This document shows, piece after piece, positions 8,242 through 15,471 of a stretch of DNA of 17,904 bases. The position numbers and the translations under genes were made by a program. The notes beneath the pieces are model-generated. The model made no database searches. It saw only the letters and a program-made list of their open reading frames with translations, and was not told the origin of the DNA. Source of the DNA: Candidatus Firestoneibacteriota bacterium (GTDB lineage: Bacteria; Oederibacteriota; JAAXVQ01); the NCBI GenBank assembly GCA_013335425.1, contig JAAXVQ010000009.1:1-17904 (forward strand), written 5' to 3'. How positions within the stretch are numbered: position 1 is the first letter of the stretch; each line of letters starts with the position of its first letter.

Positions 8242-11200
8242 ATGCGGCTTAAAGGCTCTTACAGCTGGTTCGATCATGTCCTGCGGTTGGGTTTGGGCTG
8301 CGCGGTGGTTTTGTTCGCAGCACGGGTTTGGGCCGTGGATGCCGAGAAGGAAAAGGCGGCGGACGAAGCCTGGCAAATGAGCGTCGATTCCTATTGTGCC
8401 GACCCGCAAGACGAATCTCTCTCCGCGGGCTGGAAAGATTTTGCTCAGAAATATTCCGAATTTCCCAATGCACCCCGCGCCTTGTATATGGCGGCTGAAA
8501 CGCTCTTTCAGCAGCGTTTTTATGATAAAGCGTCCAAAGCCTTCGCGGATTTTCTTGACCGTTATCCACGGGAAACTTTTTCACCTTCCGCCCTCTACCG
8601 GCGCGGTGAATGCGCCTACAATCAAAAGGATTATCAAGGCGCGCTGGAGCTTTGGCAAAATTTCCTGGACAAATACCCCGGAAATTTTCTCACGCCGGAA
8701 GCGCTTTACGGCCGGGTACTGTGCGAGATTTTACGCACCAAATGGCGCGATGCCTCTTCAGCCATTGAACGGTGGACCTCGCAATATCCCCATTACCGAA
8801 CAGAGAAAAAAGTGCGGATTCCCTTGGGGCTGGTTTATTTCCATAACCAGCAATATGCCCAGGCCTTGCAGTATTTTCAGTCCGTGGAAGGCGATATGGC
8901 GACTTTCTACGTGGGTCGTTGCCAGGAAAACTTGGGCAAGTTCTTGCCTGCCGCCGCTTCCTACAAGGACGTTATTTTAAAATACCCGGATTCCATCTAT
9001 GTGCTGGAAGCGGCCTACAGCAAGGCCGATTCCTATTACAAGGGCAACAATTATTCCGTGGCGGTGAAGGAGTTCAACAGCTTTGTTAAAAGCTACCCGC
9101 AGGCACAGAACCTGCCTTTTGCGCTTTACAAGATGGGCGTCTGCTATTTGATGCAAAAGGATTATACCAACGGCTTGAACACGTTTACTTCGCTGTTGAG
9201 CCAATCCGAACGTTCGCCTTTGACCAGCTATGCTTTATATATGAAGGGTGAATGCCAACGACTCTTAAAACAAAATTCCGCCGCCGTAACGACTTACGGA
9301 GAAGTTCTTTCAGAGTACCCCAACTCCTATGTTTCAGGCAGCGCCAAGTTTAAGATGGGCTGGTGCCTGCTCCAGGACGGGAAATCCAAGGAAGCCGTGC
9401 AGACTTTCCGGGAGTTTTTGACGGTTTATCCCATTCACGAAGATGTGCAGTTGGCGACTTATCTGATGGGCAACAGTTATTTCAAGCAGGAACAATACGG
9501 CCAGGCAATACCCATTTATCAAAGTATTTTAATGAAGTACAAATATTCGGACATTTCGGATGCTTCCCTGGCGGCTCTGGAAATGGCTTTTTATATCCCT
9601 AAACAATATGAACAAATGATTTCCTCCACCCATTATATTTTGCGGGTTTTGGCCGCGAATTTTCCGCCCTCCAAGAGCACTTGGCGTTCACTCTCTTATT
9701 TTTATCTCGGCGAAGCCTACTATCATATGGAGTTGTACCCGCAAGCCGTATCGCAGTATAAAAAGATTCTGGACAACTTTTCCGATTCACCGGTGCTGCT
9801 CTGGGCCAAATTGGGCTTGGCGTTTTCTTCCTTCGAAATAGCGGATTTTAAAACTTCCCGTCAAATGGCCCAAGAATTGGCCGAAGATGCGGATACGCCG
9901 GCGAAACTTAAAACGGCGGGGGCACTCTTGGTGGCCCACAGTCTGTTTAATTCCAAAAAGTATGAGGACGCGGTGGCCAAATACGAGCTGTTTGCCCGGC
10001 AAAATCCTCAGGCCCCAGAAGCCGGGGATGCCTACTTCAATGCCGGTCAGGCGTATTTTCAGTTGGAGTATTATGCCAACGCCATAGATGCCTGGAAAAA
10101 AGTGATTACCTTCTACAAGAAAAACGAAAAGGCCCCGGAAGCCGCTTTCTTGATGGGAGATACTTTTTTCAAGGCGCAAAAATACGAAGAAGCCATTGGG
10201 GCCTTTCGGCTGCTGGAACAGTGGCCTGAGGATGTCAATCCTCATCGCAAAGAAGTGGATATTCGCGTGGCCCAGTGCTATTACAATGCCAAACAAGACG
10301 ACAAAGCGATTGCAGCCTATACTCACTTTGTGGAAAAATATCCCGACGATCCGAAAATCAAGGATGCCATGGAAGGCATTCAGCTGAGTTATTACCGCAA
10401 GGGCGCCACCGCCGATGCGGTCAAACCTTTGATGGAATTTGTCGCCAAGTTCCCGCGCAGCCGCTTGGCGACCGATGCCCTTTATCGCGTGGGCGAGATC
10501 TACTACCAGGAAAAAAATATGGAACAGACCATCGCCACCTTTCAGCAGCTGATGGCCGACTATCCCGAAAGTTCGGTACTGCCCAATGCCCAGTACTATA
10601 TCTCGGTCTGTTATGACGGTCTGGGGCAGAAGGAAAAGGCGGTGGCCAATTATCAGGCGTTCATCCGCAATTTCCCGACCCACGAACTTGCCAACGATAT
10701 TCGTTTCCGTCTGGGAACAGCCTTGTTCAATTTGGATAAATACGAGGACGCCATCACGGTATACCAGAGCATCGTAGACTTGGCCCCCAAATCGGACTAT
10801 GCGCCCAACGCGCTTTTCAACATTGCCTTGTGCTACAAGCGGCTAAAACGCTGGAATGATGCCATCACCGCCTATACGCAGTATTATAAGACTTTCCCGC
10901 AGAACCCCAAGGCCAAGGACGCCATTGTCGCCATTGCCACCACCTACCGCGAAGAAAAACGGTATGCTTCAGCCATCAAAATCTGGCAGGAAATGATTGA
11001 AAATAAGGATTTTGCAGACCAGAAAGCGGAATTGATGTACTCCATCGGCGACGCTTATCTGGAAATGGAAGACAAAGAGAATGCCTGCAAAGCTTTGGAA
11101 GGCATGCGCGCGCTGCAACCCAAAAATGACGTCTATCGTCTTACGGCTTTGGCCAAATTGGGAACGGTTTACGAAGAAATGCAAAAGTGGGGCAATGCTT

Positions 11201-11373
11201 ACTCGATTTACCAGGATATGTCGACGTCGGGCGCCAAACCCGAGTGGACGCAGGCTTCCAAAGCCAGGATGGGAGTCTTAAAATCCGATCATGGGCCGGA
11301 GGTAGACGCCTTTTTAAAGGACGGGGAAAACGAGCCTGAGGGAGCTCCCGGCGGAACCGGCAAGACCAAGTAG
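8242..11373 (+). CDS. Large exported TPR-repeat protein (CpoB/YbgF- and BamD-style repeats)
   Basis: ATG 8242 gives 1043 residues. A signal peptide covers about residues 1-31 (hydrophobic LGLGCAVVLFAA, cleavage near RVWA). The rest is roughly two dozen tandem units of about 36-38 residues with the pattern A-x2-Y-x-G-x2-Y-x7-A-x2-Y-x6-YP, for example YFNAGQAYFQLEYYANAIDAW and FRLGTALFNLDKYEDAITVY. This is the TPR subtype of periplasmic proteins such as CpoB/YbgF and BamD. The tail is Gly/Glu/Lys-rich and unstructured. It has no enzyme domain and should be a superhelical scaffold in the periplasm. Family proteins with such repeats usually have far fewer units. It sits between the barrel gene and the proton-channel genes, as expected for a part bridging inner and outer membrane (inference). 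Confidence 0.85.
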   Translation: MRLKGSYSWFDHVLRLGLGCAVVLFAARVWAVDAEKEKAADEAWQMSVDSYCADPQDESLSAGWKDFAQKYSEFPNAPRALYMAAETLFQQRFYDKASKAFADFLDRYPRETFSPSALYRRGECAYNQKDYQGALELWQNFLDKYPGNFLTPEALYGRVLCEILRTKWRDASSAIERWTSQYPHYRTEKKVRIPLGLVYFHNQQYAQALQYFQSVEGDMATFYVGRCQENLGKFLPAAASYKDVILKYPDSIYVLEAAYSKADSYYKGNNYSVAVKEFNSFVKSYPQAQNLPFALYKMGVCYLMQKDYTNGLNTFTSLLSQSERSPLTSYALYMKGECQRLLKQNSAAVTTYGEVLSEYPNSYVSGSAKFKMGWCLLQDGKSKEAVQTFREFLTVYPIHEDVQLATYLMGNSYFKQEQYGQAIPIYQSILMKYKYSDISDASLAALEMAFYIPKQYEQMISSTHYILRVLAANFPPSKSTWRSLSYFYLGEAYYHMELYPQAVSQYKKILDNFSDSPVLLWAKLGLAFSSFEIADFKTSRQMAQELAEDADTPAKLKTAGALLVAHSLFNSKKYEDAVAKYELFARQNPQAPEAGDAYFNAGQAYFQLEYYANAIDAWKKVITFYKKNEKAPEAAFLMGDTFFKAQKYEEAIGAFRLLEQWPEDVNPHRKEVDIRVAQCYYNAKQDDKAIAAYTHFVEKYPDDPKIKDAMEGIQLSYYRKGATADAVKPLMEFVAKFPRSRLATDALYRVGEIYYQEKNMEQTIATFQQLMADYPESSVLPNAQYYISVCYDGLGQKEKAVANYQAFIRNFPTHELANDIRFRLGTALFNLDKYEDAITVYQSIVDLAPKSDYAPNALFNIALCYKRLKRWNDAITAYTQYYKTFPQNPKAKDAIVAIATTYREEKRYASAIKIWQEMIENKDFADQKAELMYSIGDAYLEMEDKENACKALEGMRALQPKNDVYRLTALAKLGTVYEEMQKWGNAYSIYQDMSTSGAKPEWTQASKARMGVLKSDHGPEVDAFLKDGENEPEGAPGGTGKTK

Positions 11374-11462
11374 TTTTTTTTAAGGCGAGCGAAATTTATC
11401 GGCTGGATTAAGCCGTCAATAGAGCCGGGCTTTGAGTCCGTCAAAACGACAAGGAGGGTTTT

Positions 11463-12113
11463 ATGGATTTAGGAAACATTGATTTTATTCAGATATTTCG
11501 CAGCAGCTTCACCTTGGTTATCCTGTTGGTGTGTTCCATTTTGGCGGTTGCCTTTATGGTGGAACGCTTTTTGTTCTACCGGCGCGCCAAAGTGGACTCG
11601 ACCCGGTTTCTTTCCAAAATCAAACTCTCAATGGAAAATGAGAATTTTCAGGAAGCGGTCTCGACCTGTGAGCGCGACCATAGCCCGGTCGCGGCGGTTA
11701 TCCGCGTGGGGCTTTTAAACTACAAGTTGCCCTATCACCAGTTACAGGAACTCATGACCGCCACCCGTGAAGAAGAAAAGGTGAAGTTGGAACGTTACTT
11801 GGGGGTTTTAGGTACCCTGGGTAATGCTTGCCCCTTCATCGGTCTTTTCGGTACGGTTACCGGGATCATTAAAGCCTTTCATGACCTGGCGGCTTCGGGT
11901 TCCGGCGGCCCTACCGTGGTAGCGGCCGGTATCGCCGAAGCGTTGGTCGCCACTGCCGGCGGATTGGCCGTGGCCATTCCCTGCGTTATGGTCTTCAATT
12001 ATTTCATGCGCAAAGTTAAGAACATGGACGTGGAGATGGAAGTCACGGCCAAGCGTTTTCTGATCATTTTGGCGACCCGCGGGGAAGAATCCACACGCCG
12101 CCGCGCTTCATAG
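11463..12113 (+). CDS. exbB: MotA/TolQ/ExbB-family proton channel subunit
   Basis: This 216-residue inner-membrane protein has three transmembrane segments at about residues 15-38, 113-137 and 152-181, and a cytoplasmic loop between the first two, the ExbB/TolQ topology. The motifs GLFGTVTGI (128-135) and LVATAGGLAVAIP (161-173) match the conserved pore regions, with Thr131 and Thr164 in the places of E. coli ExbB Thr148 and Thr181. ExbB/TolQ pentamers conduct protons together with ExbD/TolR and drive TonB, TolA or gliding machinery. AAGGAGG at 11451-11457 lies 5 bases before the ATG, a very strong ribosome site. It heads a run of two ExbD genes and a TonB-like gene. The product could equally be named TolQ; sequence alone does not settle that. 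Confidence 0.93.
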   Translation: MDLGNIDFIQIFRSSFTLVILLVCSILAVAFMVERFLFYRRAKVDSTRFLSKIKLSMENENFQEAVSTCERDHSPVAAVIRVGLLNYKLPYHQLQELMTATREEEKVKLERYLGVLGTLGNACPFIGLFGTVTGIIKAFHDLAASGSGGPTVVAAGIAEALVATAGGLAVAIPCVMVFNYFMRKVKNMDVEMEVTAKRFLIILATRGEESTRRRAS

Positions 12114-12147
12114 GCTTAGTCTTTCACCTGGGGAGGAATTGTAAACC

Positions 12148-12594
12148 ATGAGCATGGCCGCGAATGATAAAGGCGCCATTACCGACATCAACGTAACGCC
12201 TTTGGTGGACGTTTCGTTGGTGCTGGTAATTATCTTCATGGTCACGGCCCCTATGGTCATGCAGGCCGGGATTATTGTGGCCAGCAGCAAGGTGGACGCG
12301 GCCGAAGGGCAGGTTACGCAAAACGAATCCGTTTCCCTGCGGTTGACCGCCAAAGGTATTTATTTAAACGACTTGGGCGTCACGCTGGAGTCTCTGCCGG
12401 CCTTGATGACGGCCAAACTTAAAGTGAACAAAAAGAAAGTCGTCACCATTTCCTCCGACGATGATGTAAAACACGGTGTGGTGGTGGAAGTTTTGGATAT
12501 TGCCAAACAAAGCGGCGCCGTGGGTTTGTCGATTATGAAAAAACCCGCACCGGGAAAATTGGATCCGGTCAAGGGTAAGAAAAAGAAACGGTAA
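12148..12594 (+). CDS. exbD: ExbD/TolR-family protein, first copy
   Basis: This 148-residue protein has a short cytoplasmic tail, one transmembrane helix with NVTPLVDVSLVLVIIFMV at about residues 15-32, and a periplasmic domain. Asp21 is the proton-carrying residue conserved in ExbD and TolR. The C-terminus ends in a very basic tail (KGKKKKR) that its neighbour lacks. GGGAGG at 12131-12136 lies 11 bases before the ATG, slightly far; the internal ATG at 12154 is an alternative start. The gene follows exbB by 34 bases and is almost certainly cotranscribed. It should form the rotor or plug component with the channel subunit. Confidence 0.92.
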   Translation: MSMAANDKGAITDINVTPLVDVSLVLVIIFMVTAPMVMQAGIIVASSKVDAAEGQVTQNESVSLRLTAKGIYLNDLGVTLESLPALMTAKLKVNKKKVVTISSDDDVKHGVVVEVLDIAKQSGAVGLSIMKKPAPGKLDPVKGKKKKR

Positions 12595-12711
12595 CAAGAA
12601 ATTATAAAACGCGGAAACCGGTTGTTCAGTCAAACGGCGTGGCAACAGAAACGTCCCGTGGCTGTGACTGGAGTTTTTAAACGGTGACTGTCTTTTAGGG
12701 GGTAAGGTTCC

Positions 12712-13113
12712 ATGAGCATGGGCGCTTCGGATGAAGCCATAACCGAAATCAATGTAACACCCTTGGTGGATGTCTCCTTGGTGTTGGTCATTATTTTCAT
12801 GGTGACCGCACCCCTGTTCAGCCAGCCGGTCATGGAAGTGAGCATTCCCAAAGCGGTCACCAATGAAGGCAAGGAACAGGAAAACGTCACCATCACGATC
12901 AACCCGGATGAAAAAATTGCCGTCAACGCCAAAGAGGTCACCAAGGATGAAATGAAGGGTGAGCTGAAGCTGCAGTTGGCGAAAAGTTCCGACAAGGTCG
13001 TCATTATCCGCGCCGACAAAATGACCAACCACGGCATTGTGGTGGAAGCGTTGGACACGGCTAAGGAACTCGGCGCCAAAAGCCTGGTCTTTGCCACCGA
13101 ACAAAAGAAATGA
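12712..13113 (+). CDS. exbD: ExbD/TolR-family protein, second copy
   Basis: The protein has 133 residues and the same layout as the first copy. The transmembrane block INVTPLVDVSLVLVIIFMV is identical to it, with the proton-carrying Asp at residue 20. The periplasmic part is clearly diverged (for example VSIPKAVTNEGKEQENVTIT) and there is no basic tail. Synonymous sites in the shared block differ, so the duplication is old. AGGGGG at 12697-12702 lies 9 bases before the ATG. The 117-base spacer before it holds CAGTCA (12627-12632) and two TGACTG copies (12665-12670, 12685-12690) but no clear promoter. Two TolR-type subunits with one TolQ-type subunit recall the Myxococcus AglRQS motor; the stoichiometry here is unknown. 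Confidence 0.92.
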   Translation: MSMGASDEAITEINVTPLVDVSLVLVIIFMVTAPLFSQPVMEVSIPKAVTNEGKEQENVTITINPDEKIAVNAKEVTKDEMKGELKLQLAKSSDKVVIIRADKMTNHGIVVEALDTAKELGAKSLVFATEQKK

Positions 13114-13163
13114 TTAAGCACGCTGACGTGAAGCTGTAGGGTTTCGGATATCACGCCCTTTGC

Positions 13164-13187
13164 CGGGAACCGCAGCGGTGGTTTCCG
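13164..13187 (+). other. 8-bp hairpin in the exbD2-tonB spacer
   Basis: CGGGAACC (13164-13171) pairs with GGTTTCCG (13180-13187) with one G-U pair and an 8-base loop. No U-run follows. It may affect mRNA stability or the relative output of the transducer gene (inference). Confidence 0.4.
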
Positions 13188-13251
13188 ATTGATTTAACCC
13201 GCCGGTGTCAAAGCGACGGGTAACAAGTCAGGGTATTCATTGGGAGCAATT

Positions 13252-14271
13252 ATGGAAAATTTCCGCATCTTGATCGACGAGGAGATGAAATTTGCAGGGG
13301 ACTACGACTTTGCGGGGTTGGCCAAAGGCGGGACCTTCTCTGTAAGCATTCACGGCTTGATCTTTTTGATCGCCATTTTGGTGACACATCATGAAAAGAA
13401 AAGCGACCTCAAGCTGACGGAAATCACCATGGTCGATCAGGTTATCCCGGTACCCGAGGAAGAAGCCCCGCCGCCGGCCCCGGTGGCCCCCCCTCAGCAA
13501 AAAGACGTTTGGGACTTTTTAAAACAGGTGATTCCGGTAAAGTCGGAGCAATTGGCGCAGCAGATGCCGATGGAATTGCCGAAAACCCAAAAGCAGGATT
13601 TGGCGGAAATGCCCAAGGCTTTGGATTTGGGCTCGAAGAAGGATTTGGATAAACCAAGTCTCATGGATAAACCCTTGGACCTGGTAGGGAAAAAGTCGGT
13701 GCAGGCTCCCGCCGGCATGGACGTCAACCCTTTGAAAATGCAGAAACGTAACGACAGTTTGGCGACCAGCTCACAAATGCCGGCCGGGATCCAATTGGGC
13801 GCCAAGAGCAGTTTTCTGCCCTCGGCCCAGGCGCCGATTGTCAATGCGAGTCAGTTTGCCCGGCGTGCCAACCTGGACGCGCGCGGCGGCGCGTTGGCGG
13901 ATATGCCGACCATTAAAAAGCCGGAAACCAAAAAGTCCGTGGATTTTGACACATCATCGTTGAAAATTGAGCGCACGGGGAATACGTTTAAAATTTTTGG
14001 TGCCTTGGAAAATCGTGCCATTTCGCAGCGGTTTCTTCCGAAATACCCCCGCTGGGCTGAAGAACAGGGCTTGGAATGCAATGTGACGATTCACTTCTTT
14101 GTTCTGCCCGACGGCAGCGTTAAAAACAATTTGTACGTGGAAGCCAGTTCCGGTTATCCGGAAATGGACAACTTGGCCATGAAGGCGTTGCGGGCGTTTA
14201 AATTTGCGCCTATCGGCGGCGGTGAAGAACAAGAAGGCGGCATTATTTTCTATTTCCGGCTATCGAGGTGA
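13252..14271 (+). CDS. tonB: TonB-family energy transducer
   Basis: ATG 13252 is preceded by GGGAG 5 bases away and gives 339 residues; a TTG at 13240 in the same frame overlaps that site and is rejected. A cytoplasmic tail of about 27 residues precedes one transmembrane helix starting SVSIHGLIFLIAILV. Ser30 and His34 reproduce the Ser-x3-His motif of E. coli TonB (Ser16, His20) that contacts ExbB/ExbD. A short Pro-rich stretch (APPPAPVAPP) leads into a long periplasmic linker rich in Lys, Leu, Asp and Met without the usual Glu-Pro/Lys-Pro repeats. Residues about 253-339 form the TonB C-terminal domain (YPRWAEEQGLECNVTIHFFV, ASSGYPEMDNLAMKALR). The partner at the outer membrane is not shown; no TonB-dependent receptor is in the window. 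Confidence 0.9.
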   Translation: MENFRILIDEEMKFAGDYDFAGLAKGGTFSVSIHGLIFLIAILVTHHEKKSDLKLTEITMVDQVIPVPEEEAPPPAPVAPPQQKDVWDFLKQVIPVKSEQLAQQMPMELPKTQKQDLAEMPKALDLGSKKDLDKPSLMDKPLDLVGKKSVQAPAGMDVNPLKMQKRNDSLATSSQMPAGIQLGAKSSFLPSAQAPIVNASQFARRANLDARGGALADMPTIKKPETKKSVDFDTSSLKIERTGNTFKIFGALENRAISQRFLPKYPRWAEEQGLECNVTIHFFVLPDGSVKNNLYVEASSGYPEMDNLAMKALRAFKFAPIGGGEEQEGGIIFYFRLSR

Positions 14272-14275
14272 ACGC

Positions 14276-15208
14276 ATGACCAAACAGATTGGGCTTTTTA
14301 TGGGCGTGGCCTGTTTATTCTGTTGTTTGAATCTGTCGGTGCGGGTTCCGGCGGCGGAAGACACTTCGGCGGCTGCTGCTGGGGCCAAGACCGACCAGGC
14401 GGCGTCGGACAAGGAAGTGGTGATCAAGGGCGAAAGCCGGCTCAAAGTCAAAATGGTGAAACCCGAACCGGATCTCAAGTTTGATGTGGATGAAATCGCC
14501 GTGCCTTATGTCAAGACCGAGGATTATGTGCTGGATGTTTCCCCTACGGCCATGGGCGGTGCGGCGGTCAATCTGGTGGCCTATTTGAGCTCATCGCAAA
14601 CGGCCTCGCCCTACTTACAGATGTTTAAAAAACCGCCGATTATGACCCTGCGTCCGAAGTTTAAAAGCAAAGCGGGAATCGCCAATTGGCGTTTGCGCAT
14701 TACCGACGGCTCGGGCAATGTTTATAAGGATTTCTCGGGCAAGTCCTCTTTGCCGGAAGCGATTACCTGGGACGGTCACAACAGCGCCGGTACCGACATG
14801 GCCGATGTGGGTGTTTCGTATTCCTATATTTTTTCAGTGGTGGATGAAGCCTCCAACCCCACCAGCCAGATGGGGCGCCCGGTGGTGCTGGAGTCGTTGA
14901 TGTACGATGAAGGCGGATATACGGTGGCCAAAGTTTTGGCGGAAGCGCTCTTCGACAAGAAGGAAAGGAAGACGCAGCTCTCGGCTAAAGGCGAGCTTTA
15001 TTGCCGGGAGGTGGCGGACATTTTAACCGCCCGTCAAAATTACCCTTTGATTCTTGATTGCTATGCCAAAGACGTGGACGCGGCCAATGCCAACGGGGAA
15101 TTGGTCCAGGATTATTTGGCGGAACGCTATATTTTGCCCAAGGAAAAAATTGTGATTGTGGGCAATAAGTCGCGCTTGGAAAAAATTGCCTTTAAAATTA
15201 AACGTTAA
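14276..15208 (+). CDS. Exported protein with FlgD-like Ig domain and degenerate OmpA-like C-terminal domain
   Basis: The start at 14276 follows GAGGTG by 5 bases and lies 4 bases after the tonB-like stop, so translation is probably coupled. The 310 residues begin with a signal peptide (hydrophobic GLFMGVACLFCCLNLSV, possible cleavage after VPA). An Ala-rich stretch follows. Residues about 137-205 form a FlgD-like Ig domain (WRLRITDGSGNVY, ITWDGHNSAGTD). Residues about 225-310 have the length and pattern of an OmpA-like domain (LSAKGELYCREVADILTARQ, LAERYILPKEKIVIVGN). The usual GHTD segment reads CYAKD, and the NxxLSxxRA block with its peptidoglycan-contacting Asp and Arg is not recognisable. 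The Cys pair at 16-17 does not make a clear lipobox. It takes the place Pal has next to TolQRA and may be the transducer's partner (inference). Confidence 0.78.
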   Translation: MTKQIGLFMGVACLFCCLNLSVRVPAAEDTSAAAAGAKTDQAASDKEVVIKGESRLKVKMVKPEPDLKFDVDEIAVPYVKTEDYVLDVSPTAMGGAAVNLVAYLSSSQTASPYLQMFKKPPIMTLRPKFKSKAGIANWRLRITDGSGNVYKDFSGKSSLPEAITWDGHNSAGTDMADVGVSYSYIFSVVDEASNPTSQMGRPVVLESLMYDEGGYTVAKVLAEALFDKKERKTQLSAKGELYCREVADILTARQNYPLILDCYAKDVDAANANGELVQDYLAERYILPKEKIVIVGNKSRLEKIAFKIKR

Positions 15209-15219
15209 TCGTTTATAGT
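15191..15219 (+). promoter_or_regulatory. Probable promoter of the riboflavin operon
   Basis: TTTAAA (15191-15196, inside the end of the upstream gene), a 17-base spacer and TATAGT (15214-15219) give a -35/-10 pair with 4 of 6 and 5 of 6 consensus matches. Transcription would start near 15226, about 13 bases before the FMN riboswitch. No intrinsic terminator separates the upstream operon, so readthrough into this leader is also possible. Confidence 0.5.
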
Positions 15220-15238
15220 ATGTTTACAAAATAGTTGA

Positions 15239-15354
15239 CCTTCGGGGCGGGGTGTGAATCCCCACCGGCGGTGAAAGCCCGCGACTCTGCTGCTTTAAGC
15301 AGATTGAACCGGTGTAATTCCGGTGCCGACCGTTAAAGTCGGGATGAAAGAAGG
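15239..15354 (+). ncRNA. FMN riboswitch (RFN element)
   Basis: All six helices can be read. P1: CCTTC 15239-15243 with GAAGG 15350-15354. P2: GGGG 15249-15252 with CCCC 15260-15263. A short P3 lies in ACCGGCGGTGAAAGCCCGCG. P4: TCTGCT 15286-15291 with AGCAGA 15298-15303. P5: ACCGG 15308-15312 with CCGGT 15320-15324. P6: CCGAC 15326-15330 with GTCGG 15338-15342. Conserved RFN strings TTCGGGGC, ACCGGCGGT, AGCCCGCGA and GCCGACCGTTAAAGTC are present. FMN binding is expected to stabilise P1 and switch the operon off through the terminator that follows, giving feedback from the pathway product. Confidence 0.96.
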
Positions 15355-15382
15355 CATAAGACTGCGGCAGCGCGTCAATTTT

Positions 15383-15419
15383 ACCCCGAAGCCTATTTGG
15401 TTTCGGGGTTTTTATTTTT
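15383..15419 (+). terminator. Intrinsic terminator: expression platform of the FMN riboswitch
   Basis: ACCCCGAA (15383-15390) pairs with TTCGGGGT (15402-15409) around an 11-base loop, followed by TTTTTATTTTT (15409-15419). It lies 28 bases after the riboswitch and 53 bases before ribD. The 5' arm (CCCCGAAG, 15384-15391) can pair instead with CTTCGGGG at 15240-15247 in the riboswitch P1 strand, giving a simple antitermination switch. Confidence 0.92.
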
Positions 15420-15471
15420 CCCTTCCGTCGGGGATATCCTGGGGTTCAACCCAGACAGAGGCGACGTATCC

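Noticed and set aside
9787..10683. 298-codon open frame on the minus strand opposite the TPR gene
   Set aside because: Its sequence is a low-information complement of regular TPR codons; the + strand frame has clear repeats and a signal peptide.
11374..11381. T8 run right after the TPR gene, as a terminator
   Set aside because: The only nearby dyad (CCGG 11348-11351 and 11357-11360) is 4 bp and 13 bases away from the T-run.
14276..14340. Lipoprotein signal in the Ig-OmpA protein
   Set aside because: The Cys pair follows LF rather than a lipobox L-[AS]-[GA]-C; a normal signal peptidase I site after VPA fits better.
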